From: an uncultured Flavobacterium sp.
Lineage (GTDB): Bacteria > Bacteroidota > Bacteroidia > Flavobacteriales > Flavobacteriaceae
NCBI GenBank assembly: GCA_946479395.1
Contig: CAMLFV010000011.1
Coordinates: forward strand, 1-21,909
Length of the DNA stretch: 21,909 nt
Reading direction: 5' to 3'
Position 1 is the stretch's first letter; each line of letters opens with the position of its first letter. The notes under the pieces were generated by a model, which saw only the letters and a list, made by a program, of their open reading frames with translations, was not told where the DNA came from and searched no databases. The translations under genes and the position numbers were made by a program. This document shows, piece by piece, positions 6,110 through 17,029 of the stretch.

Positions 6110-8497
6110 TTAAAATTTAAAATTATAGGTAACACTTGGTACAATTCCAAAAATAGAAAGCTTTGTGGTTTCAGTCATGTTGTTAGAATCTTCAACCGAT
6201 CTAAAACTAATCGACGCAGCATTTTTGCGGTTATATACATTGTAAATTCCAAAAACCCATTCGCTTTGCCATTTTCGGTTTTCGTTTTTGGTTGGTGTAT
6301 AGGTTGCCGATATATCTAAATGATGAAAAGCCGGCATGCTGTAATTGTTTCGTTTGTTGTAGTTTGGTACTTGTACGCCTAAAAATTCATATTTTCCGTC
6401 GGGATACGTTACCGGTCTTCCCGATTGCAGCGTGAAACTTGCGTTGAAATTCCATTTTTTACTGAAATCATACGTAGCAACAATTGACAAATCGTGCAAA
6501 CGATCGTGCGGTGTTCTATACCATTCGCCGTTGTTTATGCCGCTTTCTTGTGGCGTTCTGCCAGGAGTTTGCTGCATGCTTTTCGCAATGGTATAGGCAA
6601 CCCAACCAGTTAATTTGCCTTCGTTTTTTCTGAACAAAAGTTCCAAACCGTATGCCTCGGTTTTTCCGTTTAAAAGCACTTGTTCAATAGCACGGTTTGC
6701 AATTAAATCGGCACCATCGATATAATCCAATCTGTTTTTTCCTAATTTAAAATACGATTCAATTTCTAACGAATATTTATTGTCGTTTAAGTTTTGAAAA
6801 TATCCAACAGCATACTGATCCACAATTTGCGGTTTAATGTATGGTCCACTTGGTTCCCAAATATCTAATGGAGTGGCAGCAGTGGTGTTTGAAATTAAAT
6901 GAACATATTGCGCCATGCGGTTATAACTCATTTTTACCGATTGGTCTTCGGTTAATTTTACCGAAACAGCCACACGTGGTTCAAAATAATCAAACTTGCT
7001 TATGCTTTTGTTTTTACCGTAATATTTTGTTCCAATTGGTACTGCTTTTTCATACGTATCAGTCTGCTGATTGTAAATCACCGGATTATTGTTTTCGTAC
7101 AAATTAATGTTTTCTTCGCCCAAACGATTAAACATGCTGTAGCGCAATCCGTAATTTACCGATAAAAACGAATTGATATCTTGTTCGGCTTCTATAAACA
7201 CCGCATTTTCCCACGCATATTTGTTGGGAATTTGGAACGAATTTATTTGTGAATTTGTTCTGTTAGGCTCTATTCTTCCTGGATTGAAATTATAATACAA
7301 GCTGCTGATTCCATATTTTAAAGAAAATTCATCGTTGATTTGATGGTTGATTTTATAATTAAAATCGTAATTCTTAATGCCTGAATCCCAATTAAACCCA
7401 ACAAAATTCAACGTTAAACCATAGTAATAATCAGAATATCGAACCGATGCTTCACTATTAACTTTACTAGAAAGCACACTATTCCAAGTTATATTAGCAA
7501 CGGTATTTCCGAATTTATTATCGAAATTATCGTTGAACTTAAAAATATCTCTACCAAAATATCCTGTAAAATAAAATCTGTTTTTATCGTTCAATAAATA
7601 ACTCCATTTGGTGTTTAAATCGTAAAAATAAGCAGCACTTTCAATATCGGTCAATTTCAAAAATAAATGTGCATACGAAGCTCTTCCGGCAACTAAATAC
7701 GATAATTTATCTTTAATCACAGGACCTTCAACCATTAATCTACTCGATAAAATTCCAATTCCGCCTGTTGCCTTAAAATCTTTATAATCGCCTTCTTTTT
7801 GGTTGATTTCTAAAACCGATGACGCACGACCGCCATAACGGGCAGGAATTCCGCCTTTATACAATTTAATATTGCTCACGGCATCGTTGTTGAAAATAGA
7901 GAAAAAACCGTATAAATGCGATGAGCCGTAAACCGAAGTTTGATCTAACAACAATAAATTTTGATCAGATCCACCACCACGAACATTAAAACCAGATGTT
8001 CCTTCACCCGAATTTACAACACCTGGCAATAACAAAATGGTTTTTAAAATATCGGTTTCGCCTAAAACCACCGGTGCTTTTTTAATTTCGGCAGCTGTGA
8101 GTTTGTTAACGCTCATTTCGGGTTTACGAATGTTGATTTTGTTCGATGTTGTAATAACGATTTCGTCTAAAACGTCTGCTTCTGAATATATTGGTGTTAA
8201 ATAAAACGTTCTGGTAGCTGCTTCTGTGTGGTTTATTTCTTCTGTATAAGTTTCGTACCCCGTTTTTTCAATGGTAATAGTAAAAGTTGCGAAGGAAGTA
8301 GATGAAAAGAAATATCCATTTTCATCTGATTTTTGCGACACCACAGAGTTACTTTTTTTGATAGATGCACCAGAAATTGCAGTTCCAGTTTGTGCATCAT
8401 AAATATAACCCGCAAATAAATGTTGGTCTTCTGGATGGCTTTGCGAAAAAGCTATTGTAGATATTAGGCATGACATCAATATAAAGGTCTTTTTCAT
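6110..8497 (-). CDS. TonB-dependent receptor with carboxypeptidase-like regulatory domain
   Basis: A 795-residue outer-membrane receptor. The signal peptide is MKKTFILMSCLISTIAFSQ. Residues about 28-100 form a CarboxypepD_reg-like beta-sandwich (FAGYIYDAQTGTAISGASI, then EKTGYETYTEEI). The plug domain follows (about 125-235, with LPGVVNSGEGTSGFNVRGGG and GGIPARYGGRASSVLEI), then the beta-barrel, ending in an aromatic residue (VTYNFKF) as outer-membrane proteins do. It imports a substrate through the outer membrane using TonB energy. The substrate is not evident: the downstream DUF4249 partner is generic, and the catabolic genes further on hint at, but do not prove, a link to aromatic or amino-acid uptake. 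A TAnnTTTG promoter match lies about 50 bp upstream. Confidence 0.9.
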   Translation of the reverse strand: MKKTFILMSCLISTIAFSQSHPEDQHLFAGYIYDAQTGTAISGASIKKSNSVVSQKSDENGYFFSSTSFATFTITIEKTGYETYTEEINHTEAATRTFYLTPIYSEADVLDEIVITTSNKINIRKPEMSVNKLTAAEIKKAPVVLGETDILKTILLLPGVVNSGEGTSGFNVRGGGSDQNLLLLDQTSVYGSSHLYGFFSIFNNDAVSNIKLYKGGIPARYGGRASSVLEINQKEGDYKDFKATGGIGILSSRLMVEGPVIKDKLSYLVAGRASYAHLFLKLTDIESAAYFYDLNTKWSYLLNDKNRFYFTGYFGRDIFKFNDNFDNKFGNTVANITWNSVLSSKVNSEASVRYSDYYYGLTLNFVGFNWDSGIKNYDFNYKINHQINDEFSLKYGISSLYYNFNPGRIEPNRTNSQINSFQIPNKYAWENAVFIEAEQDINSFLSVNYGLRYSMFNRLGEENINLYENNNPVIYNQQTDTYEKAVPIGTKYYGKNKSISKFDYFEPRVAVSVKLTEDQSVKMSYNRMAQYVHLISNTTAATPLDIWEPSGPYIKPQIVDQYAVGYFQNLNDNKYSLEIESYFKLGKNRLDYIDGADLIANRAIEQVLLNGKTEAYGLELLFRKNEGKLTGWVAYTIAKSMQQTPGRTPQESGINNGEWYRTPHDRLHDLSIVATYDFSKKWNFNASFTLQSGRPVTYPDGKYEFLGVQVPNYNKRNNYSMPAFHHLDISATYTPTKNENRKWQSEWVFGIYNVYNRKNAASISFRSVEDSNNMTETTKLSIFGIVPSVTYNFKF

Positions 8498-8546
8498 AAA
8501 GGCTTTTGATTCGTGTGACTTGTTTGTTGGTTTAAATGTTTTGAAA

Positions 8547-8554
8547 CAAATTTA
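8547..8554 (-). promoter_or_regulatory. Putative -7 promoter element (TAAATTTG) for the TonB receptor
   Basis: On the minus strand TAAATTTG matches the Bacteroidota/Flavobacterium -7 consensus TAnnTTTG exactly and lies about 50 bases before the receptor ATG. A TTTG that could serve as the -33 element lies further upstream, with a slightly long spacing. Seen by eye only; the transcription start is not known. Confidence 0.5.
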
Positions 8555-8628
8555 CTAAAGAAAGAACTGCTTAAATCCCAAAGATTTTGTTAATTTTTTT
8601 TATTTTAAAAATTTAGAAATAAAAAAAG

Positions 8629-9030
8629 TTACAAAGCCAACCATTTTGGCTGCACCAATTCTTTAGCTAAATGTGCCCAGCTGTATTCTTGATAATTATT
8701 TTTATTCATCCACACAAATTCATCAATTTCGTTTGCTATCGCCGGTTCAAAAAAATAAGGTAAATGCAACCAATAAACAGTTCCATGAACCATTGTATTG
8801 TGTTCGTTTACGGCTTTTGTTTGGTGCGATCCTAAGAATGTTAGTTGCTGAGGTTGAATTTCCAAACCAATTTCTTCTTTAGCTTCGCGAATGATGGTTT
8901 CTATATCATTCTCGCCATTTTGCATTTTACCACCAGTTAACTGATAAAATTCGGAATTTTTTTTACGAACCAAAAGCAGTTCTTTGTTTGGATTGATAAT
9001 GGCAGCAGAGGCGATGTGTAGGGTTTTCAT
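8629..9030 (-). CDS. NUDIX hydrolase
   Basis: A 133-residue protein, the usual size for a single NUDIX domain. The full NUDIX box G-x5-E-x7-REUxEExGU is present: GKMQNGE from Gly34 to Glu40, seven residues, then REAKEEIGL at 48-56. Glu52 and Glu53 are the expected metal-binding acids. The N-terminus (LHIASAAIINPNKELLLVRK) is the first strand pair of the fold. Members hydrolyse a nucleoside diphosphate linked to another group, for example oxidised nucleotides, ADP-ribose or NADH; the substrate cannot be told here. It lies nine bases after the broken small secreted protein gene on the same strand. An unrelated house-cleaning role is more likely than a functional tie to its neighbours. Confidence 0.9.
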   Translation of the reverse strand: MKTLHIASAAIINPNKELLLVRKKNSEFYQLTGGKMQNGENDIETIIREAKEEIGLEIQPQQLTFLGSHQTKAVNEHNTMVHGTVYWLHLPYFFEPAIANEIDEFVWMNKNNYQEYSWAHLAKELVQPKWLAL

Positions 9031-9038
9031 GTTGACTT

Positions 9039-9514
9039 CTAAATTTCACTTAAGGTAAATGATGTAATAAGCTTATTATTTCTTACAGTATCAATAACTT
9101 TATATTTTCTTTTACTAAACCTATTCTCAAATTCAATGTAAATACTTTTTTGTTCTTTGAATAGCTTATATTTAAATCTTTTGTACTCTGTTGGAACATA
9201 AGAATAAGTAGGTTCTTCACAAGTCTGTGTATCTGTCAAAATAACTTCTTTTATATTAATAAAATCAAATTCAACTTCCCTACATATATAATCTTGAGTT
9301 TTCTCTCCTCGGTTTACATAAATTGTAAACTTATTTGTTTAAAAAAAAAACTGTCTTTATTATCTGCGAATAAACGTAAATCAAAATATGATACAGCATC
9401 GGCATTTACAACCCTAATACGCTCCTTTATTAGCTTTTTAAATTCACCTTTAGACATATCTTGAGAGAAAGAAGTTAGAGGAAATAGTATGAGAAAATAA
9501 ATTAATACTTTCAT
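9039..9514 (-). pseudogene. Small secreted hypothetical protein gene, broken by a -1 frameshift
   Basis: Two pieces of one gene. The 5' piece (from the ATG at 9514) encodes a signal peptide, MKVLIYFLILFPLTSFSQ, then DMSKGEFKKLIKERIRVVNA, and stops at 9314-9316. The 3' piece is in the -1 frame and runs without a stop from about 9335 to the TAA at 9039-9041 (NKFTIYVNRGEKTQDYICRE, later YKRFKYKLFKEQKSIYIEFE, ending TLSEI). Adding one base to the three T's (plus strand) next to the ten-A run at 9341-9350 joins them into a continuous protein of 158 residues. Without that repair the second part has only a TTG start, at 9239. I do not recognise the family; the intact form would be secreted to the periplasm or surface. 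The lesion could be true decay or a base-call error at the homopolymer. Confidence 0.7.
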
Positions 9515-9542
9515 TGTTACAATTTTTATGAAATGATAAAGT

Positions 9543-9573
9543 ATAAAAAAACCGTCGAATTTACGACGGTTTA
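9543..9573 (-). terminator. Rho-independent terminator of icd
   Basis: Inverted repeat AAACCGTCG (9549-9557) and CGACGGTTT (9564-9572) with a six-base loop. On the minus strand it is followed by a run of T's (9544-9550 region). It lies 20 bp downstream of the isocitrate dehydrogenase stop codon. Confidence 0.85.
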
Positions 9574-9592
9574 AGTATCTATTAAATTTAAA

Positions 9593-11872
<2,280 letters not shown>

Positions 11873-12006
11873 TTATTTTTAAGTGTGTTAGCCGATAATG
11901 ATGTAAGAATTAGTAATTTGATAATTCGACAATAGCAGTATTGCAGAACTAATAAAATAATTGATTAAAAAAGTATATTTAACAGGAATTGGTAACTGTG
12001 TAAAAC

Positions 12007-12040
12007 AAAAAAGGTTGTTCTTCATGAACAACCTTTTTAT
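12007..12040 (-). terminator. Rho-independent terminator of the DUF1573 gene
   Basis: A twelve-base perfect stem, AAAAGGTTGTTC (12009-12020) with GAACAACCTTTT (12026-12037), and a five-base loop. It is flanked by A's and T's so that it has a U-tract in either direction. It lies 15 bp after the DUF1573 stop on the minus strand. Confidence 0.85.
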
Positions 12041-12054
12041 CAATAGTAATTTTT

Positions 12055-12444
12055 TTAACTTTCAACTACTGTACCTTTTATACGAAGCTGAACACTTCCA
12101 CCAGTTACGTTTGTTGCATTTGATTCAACTGTAATAGTCTTAGAAATAGGACCTGGGTTCATGTTGTATCGTACTTCAATTTTGTCAGATTTTCCTGGCA
12201 TAATTGGCTCTTTTGGCGGAGCAGGAACTGTACAACCACAAGAAGAACGTGCTGCAGTAATTACTAAAGGCTCATCTCCTGTATTTGTGAACTCAAAAGT
12301 TCTTACACCACTATCAACACCTTTAACAACAGTACCGTAATCGATCGTGTTGTTTTCAGCTTTAAACTCAATTTTTGGACCAGTTTGTGCGTATGAAGCA
12401 GCTCCAACTAATGTCATCGCTACTATTCCTAAAAATTTTTTCAT
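12055..12444 (-). CDS. DUF1573 domain secreted protein
   Basis: A 129-residue protein with signal peptide MKKFLGIVAMTLVGAASYAQ and a single Ig-like DUF1573 domain. The domain shows IDYGTVVKGVDSGVRTFEFTNTGDEPLVI, AARSSCGCTVPAPPKEPI (the conserved SSCGCT), and PGKSDKIEVRYN. DUF1573 domains are related to ASH/MSP-type beta-sandwiches and are very common in Bacteroidota, but their function is not established. The protein is probably periplasmic. It is divergently transcribed from valS across a 192-bp gap and ends in its own terminator. The two cysteines of the CGC motif are intact. Confidence 0.9.
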   Translation of the reverse strand: MKKFLGIVAMTLVGAASYAQTGPKIEFKAENNTIDYGTVVKGVDSGVRTFEFTNTGDEPLVITAARSSCGCTVPAPPKEPIMPGKSDKIEVRYNMNPGPISKTITVESNATNVTGGSVQLRIKGTVVES

Positions 12445-12595
12445 TGTTTCAATTAATTTTAATTATGTAAATTTAATTAGTTTCAAATGAAATCCAAACA
12501 ATATTCATTTTTTTTGCATTTCGTTATGATATTTTCAAAACCTGTGCCAAACTTAACAATTTTAAAATTAGTGAACTAAATTTTAAAGATTATTG

Positions 12596-12603
12596 TATTT
12601 TTG
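12596..12603 (+). promoter_or_regulatory. Putative -7 promoter element (TATTTTTG) for valS
   Basis: TATTTTTG is an exact TAnnTTTG match 33 bases before the valS ATG. That leaves a leader of roughly 25 bases, too short for a T-box or other leader control. No clear -33 element was found. The divergent DUF1573 promoter must also lie within 12445-12595; I see only an imperfect match there, TATTGTTTG on the minus strand with one extra spacer base. Confidence 0.5.
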
Positions 12604-12636
12604 TTTTTTTATCACACGATTTAAACAGTAAAATAT

Positions 12637-15270
12637 ATGACAATTCCTGCACAGTTTGATGCAAAACAAGTTGAAGCCAAATGGTACGACTATTGGATGA
12701 AAAACAACTATTTTCGTTCAACACCAGATCATAGAACTCCTTATACTATTGTAATTCCGCCACCAAACGTCACGGGGGTTTTGCACATGGGGCACATGCT
12801 GAACAACACCATTCAGGATGTCTTGATTCGTCGTGCACGTTTAAAAGGTTTCAATGCTTGCTGGGTTCCGGGAACAGATCACGCGTCTATTGCTACCGAA
12901 GCTAAAGTTGTTGCCAAATTAAAGGCAGAGGGAATTAATAAAAACGATTTATCGCGTGAAGAATTTTTAAAACATGCTTGGGAATGGACCGATAAATACG
13001 GAGGAACTATTCTAGAACAGTTAAAAAAGTTGGGGGCTTCGTGTGATTGGGAACGTACAAAATTCACAATGGACGATGAATTGTCTGCTGCCGTTATAAT
13101 ATCGTTTGTTGATTTATACAATAAAGGAATGATTTATCGCGGTTACCGCATGGTTAACTGGGATCCGGAAGCAAAAACAACGTTGTCAGACGAAGAAGTA
13201 ATTTACGAAGAACGCCAAGGGAAATTATATCATTTAAAATATCAAATAGAGGGCACGAACGATTTCATTACCATTGCAACCACGCGCCCGGAAACTATTT
13301 TGGGTGATTCTGCAATATGTATCAACCCGAACGATGAACGTTACACACATTTACGTGGAAAGAAAGCGATTGTTCCTATTGCAAATCGAGTAATTCCTAT
13401 TATTTTCGACGAGTATGTTGATATGGAATTTGGTACAGGTTGTTTAAAAGTTACGCCTGCGCACGATGTTAATGATAAAGAGTTGGGTGAGCGTCATAAT
13501 TTAGAAATCATAGATATTTTTAACGATGATGCTACAATGAACGATTTAGGTTTACATTATAAAGGTAAAGATCGTTTTGTGGTTCGGGAAGAAATTTCTA
13601 AAGAATTAGAAACAATCGGTGCATTGGAAAAGGTTGAAAATCACTTGAATAATGTTGGAACTTCAGAACGAACCAAAGCAGTGATCGAACCAAGATTATC
13701 AGATCAATGGTTCCTTAAAATGGATGAATTGGTTAAACCTGCCATAAAAGCTGTTCTTGAAACCGAAGAAGTTAAGTTGTATCCAAATCGTTTCAACAAT
13801 ACCTACCGCCATTGGATGGAAAATATCCGCGATTGGAATATTTCTCGTCAGTTGTGGTGGGGACATCAAATTCCGGCGTATTATTATGGTAGCGGAAAAG
13901 AAGATTTTGTAGTTGCCGAAACTATCGAAAAAGCGGTTGAATTAGCTCAGCAGAAAACAAATAACTTACAACTTACAGCTAAAGACTTGACACAAGATGC
14001 CGATGCGTTGGATACTTGGTTTTCGTCGTGGTTATGGCCAATGTCGGTTTTCGATGGAATTGTGAATCCGGAAAACGAAGAATTCAAATATTATTATCCA
14101 ACAAACGATTTGGTTACAGGTCCGGATATTTTATTCTTCTGGATTGCCCGAATGATTATTGCAGGATACGAGTTTACAGGCGAAAAACCTTTTACAAACG
14201 TATATTTAACCGGAATTGTTCGTGATAACCAACGTAGAAAAATGTCGAAATCGTTAGGGAATTCTCCTGATCCGTTAGATCTGATCGAGAAATTTGGAGC
14301 CGATGGTGTTCGTTGCGGATTGTTATTGTCGTCATCTGCAGGAAACGATATTTTGTTCGATGAAGAATTGTGCAATCAAGGAAAAGCGTTTACAAACAAA
14401 ATATGGAATGCCTTTAGACTGATTAAAGGTTGGGAAGTATCGGAAACAATTCCACAGCCCAAAGCATCAAAAGTTGCGGTAACTTGGTACGAAGCAAAAT
14501 TGCAGAAAACGTTGGTTGAAATTGAAGATCATTTTGAAAAATACAGAATTTCCGATGCCTTAATGGCGATCTATAAACTAGTTTGGGACGATTTCTGTTC
14601 TTGGTTCCTAGAAATGATTAAACCGGGATACCAACAACCAATTGATGCTGTTACGTTTAAAGCAGCTATAGAAATGTTAGAGGCGAATTTAAAATTACTG
14701 CATCCGTACATGCCGTTTTTAACCGAAGAAATTTGGCAGCATATCGCGGAGCGTTCAACAGAAGATGCGTTGATTGTATCAACTTGGCCGGAAATTAAAT
14801 CGTTCGATCAGCAATTGATAACCGATTTTGATTTTGCAAGCGAAGTAATCGCTGGGATCCGAACCATTCGTAAAGACAAAAATATTTCGTTTAAGGAAAC
14901 GATTGATTTAAAAGTGTTGAATAACGAAAATGCTTCTAAAACTTTTGATGCTGTTATTGAAAAATTGGGTAATGTTGCGAGTTTAGAATACGTGAACGAG
15001 CAGGTTTCAGGTGCAATATCGTACCGTGTAAATTCAAACGAATACTTTATTCCGATTTCAGGTTCGGTAAATATCGAAGAAGAAGTTAAAAAATTGGAAG
15101 AAGAATTAAAATATTTACAAGGGTTTTTACGTTCGGTACAAGGAAAATTATCAAACGAGAAATTTGTAAGCGGCGCACCGGAGCAGGTAATTGCAAACGA
15201 ACGCAAAAAAGAGGCCGATGCTTTATCTAAAATTGCAACGATTGAACATTCTATAAAGGGATTAAAATAA
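12637..15270 (+). CDS. valS: Valyl-tRNA synthetase
   Basis: An 877-residue class I aminoacyl-tRNA synthetase that charges tRNA-Val. The HIGH signature is present as [15 protein letters not shown] (HMGH at 50-53) and the KMSKS signature as [14 protein letters not shown] (535-539). [20 protein letters not shown] and [14 protein letters not shown] belong to the catalytic and editing (CP1) domains. Anticodon-binding segments ([26 protein letters not shown]) follow. The last 65 residues ([18 protein letters not shown] onward) are the C-terminal coiled-coil arm characteristic of ValRS. Length is normal for the bacterial enzyme. It starts at an ATG with a short leader and ends before a hairpin terminator shared with the convergent gene. 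Confidence 0.97.
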   Translation: MTIPAQFDAKQVEAKWYDYWMKNNYFRSTPDHRTPYTIVIPPPNVTGVLHMGHMLNNTIQDVLIRRARLKGFNACWVPGTDHASIATEAKVVAKLKAEGINKNDLSREEFLKHAWEWTDKYGGTILEQLKKLGASCDWERTKFTMDDELSAAVIISFVDLYNKGMIYRGYRMVNWDPEAKTTLSDEEVIYEERQGKLYHLKYQIEGTNDFITIATTRPETILGDSAICINPNDERYTHLRGKKAIVPIANRVIPIIFDEYVDMEFGTGCLKVTPAHDVNDKELGERHNLEIIDIFNDDATMNDLGLHYKGKDRFVVREEISKELETIGALEKVENHLNNVGTSERTKAVIEPRLSDQWFLKMDELVKPAIKAVLETEEVKLYPNRFNNTYRHWMENIRDWNISRQLWWGHQIPAYYYGSGKEDFVVAETIEKAVELAQQKTNNLQLTAKDLTQDADALDTWFSSWLWPMSVFDGIVNPENEEFKYYYPTNDLVTGPDILFFWIARMIIAGYEFTGEKPFTNVYLTGIVRDNQRRKMSKSLGNSPDPLDLIEKFGADGVRCGLLLSSSAGNDILFDEELCNQGKAFTNKIWNAFRLIKGWEVSETIPQPKASKVAVTWYEAKLQKTLVEIEDHFEKYRISDALMAIYKLVWDDFCSWFLEMIKPGYQQPIDAVTFKAAIEMLEANLKLLHPYMPFLTEEIWQHIAERSTEDALIVSTWPEIKSFDQQLITDFDFASEVIAGIRTIRKDKNISFKETIDLKVLNNENASKTFDAVIEKLGNVASLEYVNEQVSGAISYRVNSNEYFIPISGSVNIEEEVKKLEEELKYLQGFLRSVQGKLSNEKFVSGAPEQVIANERKKEADALSKIATIEHSIKGLK

Positions 15271-15301
15271 TTACTTAAAACAAAATCTTTCAATTAAAAG
15301 T

Positions 15302-15337
15302 GCCCCCAAAAGTTAAAACAATTTGGGGGCTTTTTTT
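15302..15337. terminator. Bidirectional terminator between valS and a convergent membrane protein gene
   Basis: Perfect nine-base stem GCCCCCAAA (15302-15310) / TTTGGGGGC (15322-15330), with an eleven-base loop and seven T's on the plus strand. The A's in the loop and before the stem give a weaker U-tract on the other strand. The last T's overlap the stop codon of the minus-strand gene at 15336-15338, so for that gene the hairpin follows immediately after the stop. Confidence 0.88.
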
Positions 15338-15641
15338 ATTTCTTATTCTTAATTACATAGGTATAAATCCAAGTTAATGTAAAGGTTGGTATAAAATCCA
15401 ATCCGGGTAACGCTTCTTCTACAAAAGATACAATACCACCAATTGTTCCTATTTTTCCTTTGTACATGGTTTTGAGTAATATTGCTGATATTGGTGCCCA
15501 AATGACATCTGCAAATTCACCTAAAAATGGAATTGCAAACGAAAGTGTTCCAATAAAATCAAACAATAAGCCTAAAAACAGTAATCGATATTTACTTTTA
15601 TCGGTAACATTTTTTTCTGGCTGAACTACAATTTCATTCAT
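15336..15641 (-). CDS. Small hypothetical membrane protein
   Basis: A 101-residue protein I do not assign to a named family. After a polar N-terminus (MNEIVVQPEKNVTDKSK) there is a hydrophobic segment, YRLLFLGLLFDFIGTLSFAI (about 18-37). A second segment is FADVIWAPISAILLKTMY (about 43-60). A third moderately hydrophobic stretch is rich in Gly and aromatics (IGTIGGIVSFVEEALPGLDF, then IPTFTLTWIYTYV), and the protein ends KNKK. This suggests an inner-membrane protein with two or three spans. The Pro and acidic residues within the segments (FDF, GEFAD, EEALPG) are unusual for plain anchors. It is monocistronic: a palindrome sits just before its start and its terminator overlaps its stop. Confidence 0.75.
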   Translation of the reverse strand: MNEIVVQPEKNVTDKSKYRLLFLGLLFDFIGTLSFAIPFLGEFADVIWAPISAILLKTMYKGKIGTIGGIVSFVEEALPGLDFIPTFTLTWIYTYVIKNKK

Positions 15642-15652
15642 TTTAAATAATT

Positions 15653-15669
15653 TAACTATTTAATAGTTA
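15653..15669. promoter_or_regulatory. 17-bp palindrome upstream of the small membrane protein gene
   Basis: TAACTATT-T-AATAGTTA, perfect apart from its central base, lies 12 bp upstream of the ATG at 15641. On the minus strand it follows a promoter-like TACTTTG, so it would lie at or just after the transcription start. That is a typical place for a repressor operator. No regulator is encoded next to it. Confidence 0.4.
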
Positions 15670-15685
15670 GCAAAGTATGTGCCAA

Positions 15686-16231
15686 TTATTTAGTGACATA
15701 CTCCTGAAAAAATTTTTCGAATTTCTTCACTTTAGGAGAAATAACCATGGCACAATATGATTTTTCGGGATTATTATTGAAATAATTTTGATGGTAATTT
15801 TCGGCAAAGTAAAATGTTGTAGCTTCGGTTACTTTTGTAACAACACGCTTTTCAAAGATATTTTCCTGATTTAATGTTTTTACAAAAAGTTCAGCTTGTT
15901 CTTTCTGATCTTGTGAAGTATAAAAAATTTCGCTTCGGTACTGTGTTCCAACATCATTTCCTTGTCGGTTTAAGGTAGTAGGATCGTGTGTTGCGAAAAA
16001 TACTTCTAACAATTCCTGATAACTTACTAACTTATTGTCAAAAATAATTTCAATAGCTTCAGCATGATCTGTTAAACCTGTACAAACATCTTCATAGGTC
16101 GGATTTTCGGTTTTTCCGCCAATATATCCCGGTTTAACTTCTTTTACTCCGTTAATTTTCTGAAAAATAGCTTCAGAACACCAAAAACATCCATTCGCGA
16201 AAATGGCTGTTTCATATTTATTTAAATCCAT
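15686..16231 (-). CDS. msrA: Peptide methionine sulfoxide reductase MsrA
   Basis: A 181-residue protein of normal MsrA length. The active-site motif GCFWCSE is at 14-20, with catalytic Cys15. Other family blocks are GYIGGKTENPTYEDVCTGLT (36-55), HAEAIEIIFD, FFATHDPTTLNRQGNDVGTQ and YHQNYFNNN. It reduces the S-epimer of methionine sulfoxide in proteins or free methionine, using thioredoxin. There is no N-terminal signal, so it is cytoplasmic. There is no C-terminal resolving-cysteine tail; the protein ends KFEKFFQEYVTK. Cys18 or the Cys in SYCAMV may be the recycling thiol. No MsrB domain is fused or adjacent. It is divergent from the ABC ATPase gene. Confidence 0.95.
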   Translation of the reverse strand: MDLNKYETAIFANGCFWCSEAIFQKINGVKEVKPGYIGGKTENPTYEDVCTGLTDHAEAIEIIFDNKLVSYQELLEVFFATHDPTTLNRQGNDVGTQYRSEIFYTSQDQKEQAELFVKTLNQENIFEKRVVTKVTEATTFYFAENYHQNYFNNNPEKSYCAMVISPKVKKFEKFFQEYVTK

Positions 16232-16332
16232 ACGGTTAGATTAGTTTTGTTTTAAATAATGATTAAATTTAAAATTACGATTAAAAAAAATGCCTTTTAC
16301 ATTATTTAACTAAAAGTTTAAGTAAATTCGTT

Positions 16333-16346
16333 TTGTAAATTTACAA
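16333..16346. promoter_or_regulatory. 14-bp perfect palindrome before the lolD-like start
   Basis: TTGTAAATTTACAA is a perfect palindrome ending two bases before the ATG of the ABC ATPase. It also lies in the divergent region with msrA. It could be an operator covering the transcription/translation start. AT-rich DNA makes short palindromes common, so this is only a candidate. Confidence 0.35.
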
Positions 16347-16348
16347 GT

Positions 16349-17011
16349 ATGATTAAAGCTGAAAATATAAGTAAACAATTTAATGGTTTAGAAGTTTTAA
16401 AAAATGTTTCGTTAGAAATTAAAAAAGGTGAAATTGTTGCCATTGTTGGATCGTCTGGTGCCGGTAAAACAACTTTACTACAAATTTTAGGAGTTTTAGA
16501 TGGTCCCGAAAAGAAGACAAACGCCAGACTAACCATAAATGATACTGATGTTTTAAGTTTAAAAGATCAGCAATTGGCTGCATTTAGAAATAAAAATTTA
16601 GGTTTTATTTTTCAGTTTCATCAGTTATTACCCGAGTTTACAGCTTTAGAAAATGTTTGTATTCCTGCTTTTATTTTAGGTAAATCAAAAGCCGAAGCCG
16701 AAAAAGATGCAAAAGAACTTTTGGATTATTTGGGATTAAGCCACAGAATAAATCATTTTCCGTCAGAATTATCAGGGGGAGAACAACAACGCGTTGCAGT
16801 TGCCAGAGCTTTAATAAATAAACCCTCGGTTATTTTTGCCGATGAACCTTCGGGAAATTTAGATACCAATTCAGCAGAAAATTTACATGAATTATTCTTT
16901 AAACTACGCGATAGTTTCGGACAAACGTTTGTAATTGTTACGCATAACGAGGAATTGGCGAATTTGGCAGATCGAAAATTAGTAATGAGCGATGGTAAAT
17001 TTATCGTTTAA
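16349..17011 (+). CDS. lolD: ABC transporter ATP-binding protein, LolD-like
   Basis: A 220-residue ABC ATPase. Walker A is GSSGAGKT (34-41), the Q-loop Gln89 lies in [18 protein letters not shown], the signature is LSGGEQQR (141-148), Walker B is [12 protein letters not shown] (161-172), and the H-loop is His199 in VTHNEELA. The [16 protein letters not shown] and PSGNLD blocks place it in the MacB/LolD/FtsE group. The length and the [13 protein letters not shown] wording favour LolD, which drives release of outer-membrane lipoproteins from the inner membrane. No permease (LolC/E-type) is adjacent, so the partner must be encoded elsewhere, and a MacB- or FtsE-like role cannot be excluded. A DUF2750 gene follows after 18 bp. 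Confidence 0.8.
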   Translation: MIKAENISKQFNGLEVLKNVSLEIKKGEIVAIVGSSGAGKTTLLQILGVLDGPEKKTNARLTINDTDVLSLKDQQLAAFRNKNLGFIFQFHQLLPEFTALENVCIPAFILGKSKAEAEKDAKELLDYLGLSHRINHFPSELSGGEQQRVAVARALINKPSVIFADEPSGNLDTNSAENLHELFFKLRDSFGQTFVIVTHNEELANLADRKLVMSDGKFIV

Positions 17012-17029
17012 CTTTAATAAAACTTAATA

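Noticed and set aside
6109..6150. Longer N-terminus for the DUF4249 lipoprotein
   Set aside because: It would put 14 residues before the signal peptide and overlap the receptor gene; the ATG at 6108 gives a proper lipoprotein signal.
8580..8628. Possible terminator after the NUDIX gene
   Set aside because: There are only A/T runs with a weak AT-only stem; not enough to call a terminator.
9336..9352. Programmed -1 frameshifting at the T-rich TTTAAAC site in the broken secreted-protein gene
   Set aside because: The heptamer is out of phase: zero-frame codons are TTT AAA CAA, not TTA AAC. Slipping earlier in the T-run leads straight to a TAA stop.
11890..11965. AT-rich string with AGAATTAGTAATTTGATAA resembling the cassette repeats
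   Set aside because: The similarity is short and low-complexity, with no partner repeat or ORF nearby.
14808..15293. Long open frame on the minus strand opposite valS
   Set aside because: It is antisense to the conserved anticodon-binding and coiled-coil parts of valS and resembles no protein; a coding shadow.
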